A program made the translations under genes and the position numbers. Shown here piece after piece: positions 57,124 to 64,000 of a stretch of 64,000 nt of DNA; positions within the stretch are counted from its first letter, which is position 1, and every line of letters starts with the position of its first letter. The DNA is from Thermus caldilimi (GTDB lineage Bacteria; Deinococcota; Deinococci; Deinococcales; Thermaceae), in assembly GCF_004684245.1 (NCBI RefSeq), contig NZ_CP038452.1, positions 978,796 through 1,042,795 of the forward strand. The letters are read 5' to 3'. The notes beneath the pieces are model-generated. The model made no database searches. It saw only the letters and a list, made by a program, of their open reading frames with translations, and had not been told where the DNA came from.

Positions 57124-58932
57124 ATGAGGCCCTTAGCCCGGCTACGGCTAGACCCCAAGGGGGTGGCCACGGTCCTCGAGGCCGACCCCTCCTTGGGTCT
57201 GGAAGGGGACAGCCTCCCTTGTGCCCTACTGGTCCAGGGGCAGGACCCCTTCGGCCGCCCCCTCTGCGCCCGCTGCCCCGTGCAGCGGGAGCTCAGGCGG
57301 GGAGCCTACCGGGCCAGCACCCCCCTTCTCCTCAAAGGAAGGCGGCTGCGTTGCCAGGGGTACCGAGAAGGGGAAGGTTTTTTGGTGGAGCTTCACCCCG
57401 AACGGGCCGAGCCCCCGGACCTACTTCTAGAGCTCTCCCTCCTCACCCAGCACCTCCTGAAAAACCCCGAGAGGTTCCCCGAGGCCCTGGAGGACTTCCT
57501 CCGCGCCCTCCGCCAAGCCTTGGGGATGGAAGCCGCGGAGCTTTTCCTGAGCGACCCCGAGGGGCACCACCTGATCTTGACGGCCTATGAGGGCCTGCAT
57601 CGGGAGGCTTTCCTGGAAAGGCCCTGGTTCCAGTTGGGGGAAGGGTACCCCGGCCTCGTGGCCCTGAGGCGGGAACCCTTCTTCACCCACGCCCTCCCGG
57701 AAGACCCTCGGTATCTGCGGCAAAAGGTCAAGCAGCTGGGCTACCAGACCTACATCTGCTACCCCTTAGAGCTTCCCCAGGGGCTCATCGGGGTCCTGAA
57801 CCTGGCCTCCCGCAATCCAAACCTGGACCACCAGGAGCCCCTGGAAACCCTCTCCCGCATCGGCCCCCTCTTCGCCAGCACCCTGTATACCCTTCTTACC
57901 CGGCTGGGAGAGGTGGGCTTACAGGCCCTCCACCAACATTTCTACCGGGGCGAAGTTTCCGAGGCCCGGTTGTCCTTCCTGCAGGAGATTCGGCGCCTCA
58001 CCCAGGCTACTGGGGTCCGGGCGGTGGCACGGGAAGGAGAGCGGTGGGAGGTGGGCCTGGTTCCCGCTTGCGCCATGCGGGATTGCCCCGCCTGGAAGGG
58101 GAGGGTGATGGGCCACAAAAACGGGCTTCCCGAATGCCCCGAAGCCCAGGGGCGGCCCAGGACCTGCCTGCCCCTTTGGGCCCGGGGAGAAGTGGTGGCC
58201 ATGGTCACCCTATTCCACGCCCGTCCCCCCAAGCCCGCCACCCGTCCCGCGGCCCCTGCCCTGTGGTTCTCCAGGCTGGCGGTTCCCTTTCTCTTCCCTT
58301 CCGCAAACCAGGAAAAGGCCGATTCCCCGGAGCTGGAAATCTACGCCCTGGGGCAGTTCCGCCTACGGTACCGGGGAAGGGAGCTCACCCCGAAGCATTT
58401 CGGCCGGAGCGGGGCCTTCCAGCTTTTCAAGTACCTTCTGGCCAACAAGGACCGGGCCCTCTACGCGGACGAGCTTTGTGAGGTCCTGTCCCCCCATCTG
58501 CCACCCGAAAAGGCCCGGCAGGAGCTCTACACCTTGGTTTACCACCTGCGCAAAACCCTCCCGGGCATCGTGGAGCGGGAAGGGGAATACTACCGCCTGA
58601 AACTGCCCCAGGATCGCTTCTTGGATTTTGAGCGTTTTGAGGAGCTGATGCGCAAGGCCGACCTCGAGGACGGGCTTTCCGCCTTCAAAACGCTTCGGCA
58701 GGCCCTGGACCTCTACAAAGGCCCCCTCTTCGGGGACGACCCCTACGGGGAGTGGGCGGAGGTGGAGCGGAACTACCTGCAGGACCGGGCCCTTGCCGGC
58801 CTCCTACGTCTTGGGGAGTTGGCCGAAGCGTTGGGCTACGTGGAAGTGGCCAAGGAAGCCTACGCCCGGGCCCTAAAGCTGGAGCCCTACTTGGAAGACG
58901 CGCAAAGGCGCCTGGCCCTCCTCAGGGGGTAA
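57124..58932 (+). CDS. dnrS: DnrS-like regulator (PAS/GAF sensor with SARP-type output)
   Basis: A 602-residue regulator. The N-terminal PAS-like region has Cys33, Cys48, Cys51 and Cys77; a GAF-like domain follows (about 110-265); a second Cys group (Cys316, 321, 338, 348) precedes an OmpR/SARP winged HTH (LEIYALGQFRLRYRGRELTP) and a BTAD-type TPR region. In T. thermophilus dnrS and dnrT flank narC and are needed for anaerobic nitrate respiration, and the gene order here is the same. I prefer the ATG at 57124; a frame from 57046 adds 26 residues over the control region. The Cys groups could bind a cluster or metal, but this is unproven. Confidence 0.85.
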   Translation: MRPLARLRLDPKGVATVLEADPSLGLEGDSLPCALLVQGQDPFGRPLCARCPVQRELRRGAYRASTPLLLKGRRLRCQGYREGEGFLVELHPERAEPPDLLLELSLLTQHLLKNPERFPEALEDFLRALRQALGMEAAELFLSDPEGHHLILTAYEGLHREAFLERPWFQLGEGYPGLVALRREPFFTHALPEDPRYLRQKVKQLGYQTYICYPLELPQGLIGVLNLASRNPNLDHQEPLETLSRIGPLFASTLYTLLTRLGEVGLQALHQHFYRGEVSEARLSFLQEIRRLTQATGVRAVAREGERWEVGLVPACAMRDCPAWKGRVMGHKNGLPECPEAQGRPRTCLPLWARGEVVAMVTLFHARPPKPATRPAAPALWFSRLAVPFLFPSANQEKADSPELEIYALGQFRLRYRGRELTPKHFGRSGAFQLFKYLLANKDRALYADELCEVLSPHLPPEKARQELYTLVYHLRKTLPGIVEREGEYYRLKLPQDRFLDFERFEELMRKADLEDGLSAFKTLRQALDLYKGPLFGDDPYGEWAEVERNYLQDRALAGLLRLGELAEALGYVEVAKEAYARALKLEPYLEDAQRRLALLRG

Positions 58933-58935
58933 GGG

Positions 58936-59589
58936 ATGGACCTCAAGCAGGTTCCCCTCTTCCGAGACCTGGCCCTCGAGGACCTCAAGGCTTTGGAACA
59001 CGAGGCCCGGGCCAGGCGGCTAAAGCGGGGGGAGGTGCTCTTCCTCGAGGGGGAGCCTGTGCGCTCCCTCTTCGTGGTGGAAAGGGGCCTCATCAAGGTA
59101 TATAAGCTGGACCCTGAGGGGCGCAAGCAAGTGGTGCTCCACCTGGAAGGCCCAGGACGGGTCCTGGCCGAGGTGGCCCTCTTCCTGGACCGGCCCACCT
59201 ACCCCGCCAGCGCCGAGGCCCTGGAGGACAGCCAGGTCCTGGCCATTCCCAAGGAACGCTTCTTCCAGCTGGTGGAGGCCCGCCCTCCCTTGGCCCGGGC
59301 CCTCATCCGCTACCTGGCCCGTCGCCAGGGGCAGCTTCTCCACCTTCTGGACCGCCTGGTCTTCCATGAGGTGCGGGAGCGGCTTTGCGAGTTTCTCCTG
59401 GACAAGCTTGCCCAGGAGGGGCAGGGTTTTCACCTGCCCACCAACCCCGAGCTTGCCGCCCTTTTGGGCACCGTGCCCGAGGCGGTTTCCCGCAACCTAG
59501 GCCAGCTCTACCGCCAGGGTCTGATCCGCTTGAGGGGGCGACGGGTGGAGATCCCCAACCCCGAGGCCCTGGGGGAGTTGATCAAGTGA
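58936..59589 (+). CDS. dnrT: DnrT, CRP/FNR-family transcription factor
   Basis: A 217-residue CRP/FNR protein: an N-terminal cyclic-nucleotide-like beta barrel (PLFRDLALEDLKALEHEARA, GPGRVLAEVALFLDRPTYPA), a dimer helix and a C-terminal HTH with recognition helix TVPEAVSRNLGQLYRQG. The E-x-x-S-R pattern is FNR-like. It lacks the N-terminal Cys set of FNR, so it should not bind an Fe-S cluster itself. It starts 3 nt after dnrS. It is the best candidate to bind the TGACCYRGGTCA sites in this island. Confidence 0.92.
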   Translation: MDLKQVPLFRDLALEDLKALEHEARARRLKRGEVLFLEGEPVRSLFVVERGLIKVYKLDPEGRKQVVLHLEGPGRVLAEVALFLDRPTYPASAEALEDSQVLAIPKERFFQLVEARPPLARALIRYLARRQGQLLHLLDRLVFHEVRERLCEFLLDKLAQEGQGFHLPTNPELAALLGTVPEAVSRNLGQLYRQGLIRLRGRRVEIPNPEALGELIK

Positions 59590-59601
59590 AAGTAGTTATC
59601 G

Positions 59602-59615
59602 TTTGTAATTTGTAA
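59602..59615 (+). promoter_or_regulatory. Tandem TTTGTAA repeat upstream of feoA
   Basis: TTTGTAATTTGTAA is two head-to-tail copies of a 7-mer in an AT-rich stretch, 17 bp before the -35 box of feoA. It could be a metalloregulator or activator site. Confidence 0.35.
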
Positions 59616-59631
59616 AATCCGAGCGGAATAC

Positions 59632-59660
59632 TTGACATTACCCCGGCCCCGGTTTAGCCT
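59632..59660 (+). promoter_or_regulatory. Promoter of feoAB
   Basis: TTGACA (59632-59637), a 17-bp spacer and TAGCCT (59655-59660), then AGGAGG 8-13 nt before the feoA ATG at 59680. Confidence 0.65.
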
Positions 59661-59679
59661 AGCTCCAGGAGGTTCGGTT

Positions 59680-59916
59680 ATGCTCTCCCTAGCCCAGCTC
59701 TCCCCTGGCCACCGGGCCCGTATCCTCCGGGTGCCCCCGGAAAAGAGGCGGCTTCTCGCCTTGGGGTTAAGACCTGGGGCGGTGGTGGAGGTTCTCCTCA
59801 AAGCCCCTATGGGAGACCCCCTCGAGGTCCGGGCGGGGGAAACCTACCTGCTGGTACGCCAAGCAGAGGCTAAGGGAATCCTGGTGGAGGCCCTGATCGC
59901 CCCAAGAACCCCATGA
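59680..59916 (+). CDS. feoA: FeoA, ferrous iron transport accessory protein
   Basis: A 78-residue SH3-like FeoA domain: SLAQLSPGHRARILRVPPEK, LALGLRPGAVVEVLLKAPMG, ETYLLVRQAEAKGILVE. It supports FeoB. The ATG at 59680 has AGGAGG upstream; a longer frame from 59632 would run through the promoter. It overlaps feoB by 4 nt. Confidence 0.93.
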   Translation: MLSLAQLSPGHRARILRVPPEKRRLLALGLRPGAVVEVLLKAPMGDPLEVRAGETYLLVRQAEAKGILVEALIAPRTP

Positions 59917-61997
59917 ACTGCCCCCGGTGCAACCCAGATAGCGCCACCCTGGAGGCCCCCTCCGCCCGCACGCAGCGCTGGGCCTTGGTGGGTGGGCCCA
60001 ACACCGGAAAATCCTCCCTCATCAACGCCTTGGCGGGAAGCCAGCTCTCGGTGGGCAACTGGCCGGGGACCACCTTGGAGCGCCTTTCCGCCCACCTGGA
60101 CCTGGGAGGAACCCAGGTGGAGCTGGTGGACCTGCCCGGCACCTACAGCCTTCTGGCTACCTCGCCCGAGGAGGCCCTGGTGGTCCGCGAGCTCCTGCAG
60201 CACCCCCCGGACCTGGTCCTCAACGTCCTGGACGCGGGCAACCTGGAAAGGAGCCTGGTCCTCACCCTGGAGCTCATGGAGCTTGGGTTGCCCATGGTCC
60301 TGGTGGTCAACCTCCTGGACGAAGCGGAGGCTAAGGGCTTAAAGATTGACCTCGAGGCCCTGGAGGAAGCCCTGGGGTTACCCGTGGCCGGCACCGTGGC
60401 CAGCCGGGGCCAGGTGGCGGACGTCTTGGCCAAAGCGAAGGTGGCCCGCATTCCCAGCCCCAAGGTGCGCTATCCCGAACCCCTGGAGAAGGCCATAAGC
60501 CACCTGGGTCCTTGGATACCCAACCGGGCCCTGGCCCTTTTGGCCCTCATGGGGGAGGAGAACCTTCCCCTGTCCCAAGGGGCGCTGGGGGCCCTCCGGA
60601 GGGAGCGGGAAAATTTGGAACGCATGGGCCACGACCCCTACCTCCTGGCCCTCGAGGCCCGGTACGCCACGGCGCAGGAGGTCTACCAACGGGCGGCCCG
60701 CCGGACGGGAAACGGGGCCCCCCTTACCGAGAAGCTGGACCGCCTGGTCCTCCACCCCCTCCTGGGGTTCCCCTTTTTTCTCCTGGCCCTGTTCCTTACC
60801 TTCCGCTTCACCTTTAACCTTTCCACCCCCTGGGTGGACCTGATCGGCAGGGTCCAGGAGGTCCTCGCGGGATGGGCCCTGGCCCTCCCCATCCCTTCCC
60901 TGGCCCGATCCTTTCTGGCGGAAGGGCTGGTGGCCGGGGTGGGCACGGTCTTGGCCTTCACGCCCCTCCTCTTCCTGCTCTATCTGGCCCTGGCCTTCTT
61001 GGAGCTATCCGGTTTCCTGGCCCGCATGGCCTTCGTGGCCGACCGGGCCATGCAGTGGGCGGGACTGCCCGGCAAGGCCTTCATCCCCCTGGTGCTGGGC
61101 TTCGGCTGCAACGTGCCGGCCGTCTACGCCACCCGCACCCTCTCCCACCCCTTAGACCGCCTCAGGACCGCCCTGGCCATCCCCTTCATGGCCTGCGGGG
61201 CCAGGCTTCCCGTCTTTACCCTTTTCGCCTTCGTCTTCTTCCCCAGGCAAGCCCCCCTTGTGGTCTTGGGGCTCTACCTCCTGGGGTTGGTCACGGGGCT
61301 AGCCACCGCCCTTCTTTTGGGCAAGGTGCTACGGGCCGAAAGAGGGGAGGGGGCCATGGAGCTTCCCCCCTACCGCTTCCCCCCTTGGCGGCTCCTCTTC
61401 CGCTTGGCCTGGGCCCGGACCCAGAGCTTCGTGCAAGGGGCGGGGGGACCCATCCTGATAGCGGTCCTAACCGTCTGGGCGCTTCTCCACCTCCCCTTCC
61501 CAGGAGGAAGCCCCTATGCCTTCTTGGCCCAGGCCCTCACCCCCTTCTTCCGCCCCTTGGGCCTCGAGGACTGGCGGTTGGTGGGGGCCCTGATCCCGGG
61601 GTTCATCGCCAAGGAGGTGGTGGTGGGCACCCTGGGGGTCAGCTTCCTTGGGGCAGAAGGCCTTAGCCCCTTGGGCTTTGCGGCGGGGGTAAAAGAGCTT
61701 CTTGCTGGCCTCCTTTCCGCCTTAGCCGGTACCCTTCAGGGCCTCGGGTCCCTCTTCCTTCCCTTCCACCTGAACCTCGTCCCCGAGCCTACCCCCCTCC
61801 AAATGGCCCTCAAGGGAGCGGTCTCCCCCTCGGGGGCCTTGGCCTACCTGGTCTTCGTCCTCCTTTACACCCCTTGCGTGGCCACCTTGGCCGCACTCCG
61901 CCAGGTGGCGGGCGGGAAGGCGGCCCTGGCCGCCGTGGTCTACCAGCTTTCGGTGGCCTATGGGTTGGCCTTTTTGGCCAGCCGGGTACTCCCATGA
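59913..61997 (+). CDS. feoB: FeoB, ferrous iron transporter
   Basis: A 694-residue protein with an N-terminal G domain (G1 GGPNTGKSS, G3 DLPG, G4-like NLLD), then a helical GDI-like region and a membrane part with two Gate repeats. An N-terminal CPRC pair (Cys3, Cys6) precedes the G domain, a variant extension. It imports Fe(II), useful for the many heme and Fe-S enzymes of the nitrate system. Its ATG overlaps feoA and its stop overlaps the FeoC-like gene. Confidence 0.95.
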   Translation: MNCPRCNPDSATLEAPSARTQRWALVGGPNTGKSSLINALAGSQLSVGNWPGTTLERLSAHLDLGGTQVELVDLPGTYSLLATSPEEALVVRELLQHPPDLVLNVLDAGNLERSLVLTLELMELGLPMVLVVNLLDEAEAKGLKIDLEALEEALGLPVAGTVASRGQVADVLAKAKVARIPSPKVRYPEPLEKAISHLGPWIPNRALALLALMGEENLPLSQGALGALRRERENLERMGHDPYLLALEARYATAQEVYQRAARRTGNGAPLTEKLDRLVLHPLLGFPFFLLALFLTFRFTFNLSTPWVDLIGRVQEVLAGWALALPIPSLARSFLAEGLVAGVGTVLAFTPLLFLLYLALAFLELSGFLARMAFVADRAMQWAGLPGKAFIPLVLGFGCNVPAVYATRTLSHPLDRLRTALAIPFMACGARLPVFTLFAFVFFPRQAPLVVLGLYLLGLVTGLATALLLGKVLRAERGEGAMELPPYRFPPWRLLFRLAWARTQSFVQGAGGPILIAVLTVWALLHLPFPGGSPYAFLAQALTPFFRPLGLEDWRLVGALIPGFIAKEVVVGTLGVSFLGAEGLSPLGFAAGVKELLAGLLSALAGTLQGLGSLFLPFHLNLVPEPTPLQMALKGAVSPSGALAYLVFVLLYTPCVATLAALRQVAGGKAALAAVVYQLSVAYGLAFLASRVLP

Positions 61998-62242
61998 TGG
62001 CCAAGGCCCTGGACCTCCTCGCTTCCCCCAGGACCCCCCGGGAGCTGGCGGGGGCGCTGGGGCTAAGCCTCGAGGCCACCCTCCTCCTCCTGCAACAGCT
62101 GGAGCGAAAGGGCTATGTGCAACCCCTCCCCTGCGCCACACGCTGCGGGGCCTGCGCCTTCCGCAACCTCTGCCCCGGGCCCAGCGAAACCCCCTGGGTA
62201 CGGGTCTCGGTCAAACAGCCCGCTCCACGCTTTAGCCCTTAA
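61994..62242 (+). CDS. FeoC-like winged-helix protein with four Cys
   Basis: An 82-residue protein with an N-terminal winged helix (KALDLLASPRTPRELAGALG, QLERKGYVQP) and a Cys group CATRCGACAFRNLC (C-x4-C-x2-C-x5-C). FeoC proteins share this layout and some bind an Fe-S cluster that reports oxygen or iron. The ATG overlaps the feoB stop (ATGA); the next ATG is 3 nt later. Confidence 0.8.
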   Translation: MMAKALDLLASPRTPRELAGALGLSLEATLLLLQQLERKGYVQPLPCATRCGACAFRNLCPGPSETPWVRVSVKQPAPRFSP

Positions 62243-62325
62243 CCCACTAGAACGCGTTAATGCCTTTGCCCACCAAGGCCACAAAGCTCTTCAGGAGCAG
62301 TCGGATCCTTTCTCCGGAGCTCCCA

Positions 62326-62337
62326 TGACCTGGGTCA
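62326..62337. promoter_or_regulatory. FNR-type operator, copy 3
   Basis: TGACCTGGGTCA, within a 16-nt palindrome CATGACCTGGGTCATG, centred 42.5 bp before the ATG at 62374. A TACCAT -10 box (62362-62367) ends 6 nt before that ATG, so the promoter is leaderless and of class II type. Confidence 0.7.
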
Positions 62338-62373
62338 TGGTCAGGACACCCATATCGGCCTTACCATCAAATC

Positions 62374-62751
62374 ATGGCGATGGGCAGGCATTTCTTTCAG
62401 GCTCAATACGGGAAACTTGTACATTATGACAAAGAACGCTTTAACCCCATCTTCCTGGGAGAAGGGGCTCATCTTAGAGTGCTGCTCACCGCCTTGCTCC
62501 CGGGTCAGTTCATCCCTTTGCACACGCCTGGGGTGGACCTGGCACTTTTGGTCCTCCGGGGAAAGGGATGGCTGGTAGTTGGGGAAAGCGAAATAGAACT
62601 CGGCCCTGGCAGTGTGGCTCTGGTACCCCAAGGAATCCGGTGGAGCATCCATGCCACCACCAGATTGGTACTTTTCCAAGTAGTGTCTCCGCCACCCACG
62701 GAAACTGATCACAGCGAGGTGCAAGACCAGTTAATGAGGGGGGTGCTCTGA
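62374..62751 (+). CDS. Cupin-domain protein
   Basis: A 125-residue single cupin barrel: LLPGQFIPLHTPGVDLALLV, LGPGSVALVPQGIRWSIHAT. It has few metal-ligand His in the standard places, so its activity is unclear. It has a leaderless FNR-type promoter and is followed 4 nt later by the cupin-hemerythrin gene. The two likely act in the anaerobic or NO response. Confidence 0.8.
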   Translation: MAMGRHFFQAQYGKLVHYDKERFNPIFLGEGAHLRVLLTALLPGQFIPLHTPGVDLALLVLRGKGWLVVGESEIELGPGSVALVPQGIRWSIHATTRLVLFQVVSPPPTETDHSEVQDQLMRGVL

Positions 62752-62755
62752 AAGA

Positions 62756-63328
62756 ATGCCTAGGGCTACCTTCTTTCAAGGTAAGCTGCTGATGCGCCCC
62801 GGGGGGAAAGTTCAGATCCTGGACCTGCAACCCGGAGAAGAGGTTTCCCTAGAAGTCTGGAAAGGTGAAGATGTCCTGGTCGCTCCCCTTCGGGGGAGGT
62901 TGCAGCTTCTGTTTTGGCGGAAGGCAGTGGAGGTGGAGGTCGGAGAGGTAGCGCGCCTGCACCGCGGAAGGCTTGCCCTAAAGGCCCTTGAGAGGACAAG
63001 GGCCCTCTTGGTGACCCTGGGAGTTTCTCCCGACATCCTGGCCCAAGATCACGAGCGCCTTCTGGCCCTCCTCGAGGCCCTTCCCACGCGGGAAGCGACA
63101 GAGACCCTAGCCCGGAAGCTGGAGGAGCACATCGCCAAAGAGGAGGCCCTCTATTACCCCACCCTTTCCCCGGGCAAGCTAAAGGAGCGACTTCTAGAGC
63201 ACCGGCTCTTAAGGGAGCTACTGGCAGAGCTTCTCACTGCCCTAAAGGAAAACCGGCCCACAGAAGGCATCGTCCAGAGGTTCAAGGCCGCTCTTCTGGC
63301 CCACTCCGAGGCGGAGCTGGAAGAATAA
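62756..63328 (+). CDS. Cupin-like and hemerythrin-like fusion protein
   Basis: A 190-residue protein. Residues 1-92 are a cupin-like beta barrel (ILDLQPGEEVSLEVWKGEDV). Residues 95-190 are a four-helix hemerythrin/HHE domain with His99 (DHERLLALLEAL), His125 and Glu129 (LEEHIAKEEALYYP), His149 and His183/Glu187 (LAHSEAELEE), the expected diiron ligands. HHE proteins of this size are tied to NO, O2 or iron-centre repair (YtfE-like). It probably shares the FNR-type promoter of the cupin gene. Its 3' end overlaps the convergent NDH-2 gene by 47 nt. Confidence 0.8.
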   Translation: MPRATFFQGKLLMRPGGKVQILDLQPGEEVSLEVWKGEDVLVAPLRGRLQLLFWRKAVEVEVGEVARLHRGRLALKALERTRALLVTLGVSPDILAQDHERLLALLEALPTREATETLARKLEEHIAKEEALYYPTLSPGKLKERLLEHRLLRELLAELLTALKENRPTEGIVQRFKAALLAHSEAELEE

Positions 63329-64000
63329 GGGGTCCTTCGCGAAGGGACGTGCCGGGTACCAGTTCCCGTAGGAGAATCCGTACTCCTGGCTCCCGAAAGA
63401 AATAGGTGTAGGCCCAATCCAAAAGGACCAAGAGGCGGTTGCGGAACCCGACGAGTTCGGCAAGGTGCACTAAGGCCCAAAGGAGCCATGCGGGAAGGCC
63501 ATAGAACCCCAAGGTGCCTATCTGGGCCACGGCCCGGTTACGCCCGATCACCGCCAGCTGACCATGGTCCCGGTAATGAAAGGGCAGGGGCTCCTTCCCC
63601 CGCATGGTCCGCACCAGGTTGAAGGCCGCATGCCGGCCCTGCTGCAGGGCCACAGGGGCTAGCTGCGGCCAAGGTAGGCCATTGAGATCCCCCACCACAT
63701 ACACCTCGGGGTGTTGGGAAAGCCGCAGGAAAGAATCCGTAGGCACCCGCCCCCTGGAGTCCACGGGGAGGCCCACAAGGGCATTCCCCTTAACCCCCAC
63801 CGCCCACAGGATCAGATCCCCCCCCCAAACGGGCCCCACCCTGCAAATGGACCCCTCTTGGAAATACCTCCGCTACCTTCGCCTCAAGCCGTACCTCCAC
63901 CCCTAAGCGTTCCAGGGTCCTCAGTGCATAGCAGGAAAGGGCCGGGTTAAAGGAAGAGAGGAGCTGCTCTCCAGCCTCCAAAAGGACCACCTGGGCTTTG
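63282..64000 (-). CDS. Type II NADH dehydrogenase (NDH-2), partial and frameshifted
   Basis: The C-terminal 240 or so residues of an NDH-2 flavoprotein, cut by the window edge. Recognisable parts are LEAGEQLLSSFNPALSCYAL, then DLILWAVGVKGNALVGLPVD, PEVYVVGDLNGLPWPQLAPV and the C-terminal amphipathic region. The two parts are in different frames, split at a run of nine G (63818-63826); eight G would join them as LGGDLILWAVG. Thermus denitrifiers carry nrcN, an NDH-2-like subunit linked to nitrate respiration, so this could be that gene, but its 5' part and neighbours are outside the window. Confidence 0.8.

Overview
The window looks like chromosomal DNA of a denitrifying Thermus (Deinococcota). 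Supports are the high GC content, proteins close in sequence to Thermus ribosomal protein S2, EF-Ts, UMP kinase and RRF, the tendency to leaderless starts (a -10 box about 6 nt before ATG), and a narCGHJIK1K2 operon divergent from dnrST, an arrangement known from Thermus thermophilus. The species cannot be named from sequence alone.

Layout. (1) 1-7613: right end of an integrated element. A leftward operon holds a two-HTH regulator, a small protein, a PrimPol-like primase plus AAA+ helicase (split by a frameshift), a thioredoxin-fold protein, a RuvC-like nuclease and membrane or unknown proteins. A divergent LexA/CI-type self-cleaving repressor, an excisionase and a tyrosine integrase follow, next to the 3' end of tRNA-Ala(TGC), the probable attachment site. 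The left end lies outside the window. (2) 7625-19514: housekeeping genes: rpsB (with a structured leader), tsf, pyrH, frr, cdsA, dxr, rseP, a GT2 gene, then leftward proC, rsmB, spoVS and recX, and a rightward phosphoesterase, Lrp/RAM protein and CPBP protease. (3) 19637-25257: prkA-yeaH-spoVR, with a full-length LAGLIDADG intein inside prkA. (4) 25254-30189: sulfane-sulfur module: TlpA-like, rhodanese lipoprotein and protein disulfide oxidoreductase leftward; a CstB-like persulfide dioxygenase, tandem rhodanese and TauE/SafE exporter rightward. Two CsoR/CstR-type palindromes lie between the divergent halves. (5) 30199-35303: nitrilase-like, PpiC chaperone, hemE-hemH-hemY. (6) 35339-43128: three consecutive c-di-GMP enzymes (GGDEF; GGDEF-EAL; HD-GYP). 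(7) 43222-64000: denitrification island: a leftward accessory operon (DUF2249, DUF1858-DUF2249, a small heme-copper-like membrane protein, a protoglobin-MoaD fusion, a 12-TM NnrS/CcoN-like protein, a MIP18-like protein), the nar operon, dnrS-dnrT, feoAB plus a FeoC-like gene, a cupin, a cupin-hemerythrin fusion and a partial NDH-2.

The most interesting signals are: the PrkA intein, placed directly before the sensor-1 TN of the ATPase; a 12-bp palindrome TGACCYRGGTCA that recurs three times, each time 41.5-42.5 bp before a putative leaderless start, and is a candidate site for the FNR-like regulator DnrT encoded here; CstR-type operators around the persulfide genes; the protoglobin-MoaD and cupin-hemerythrin fusions; and four single-base frameshifts, all in G/C homopolymers (frr, primase-helicase, MIP18-like, NDH-2). 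The four together point to homopolymer miscalls, or slippage, more than to true decay.
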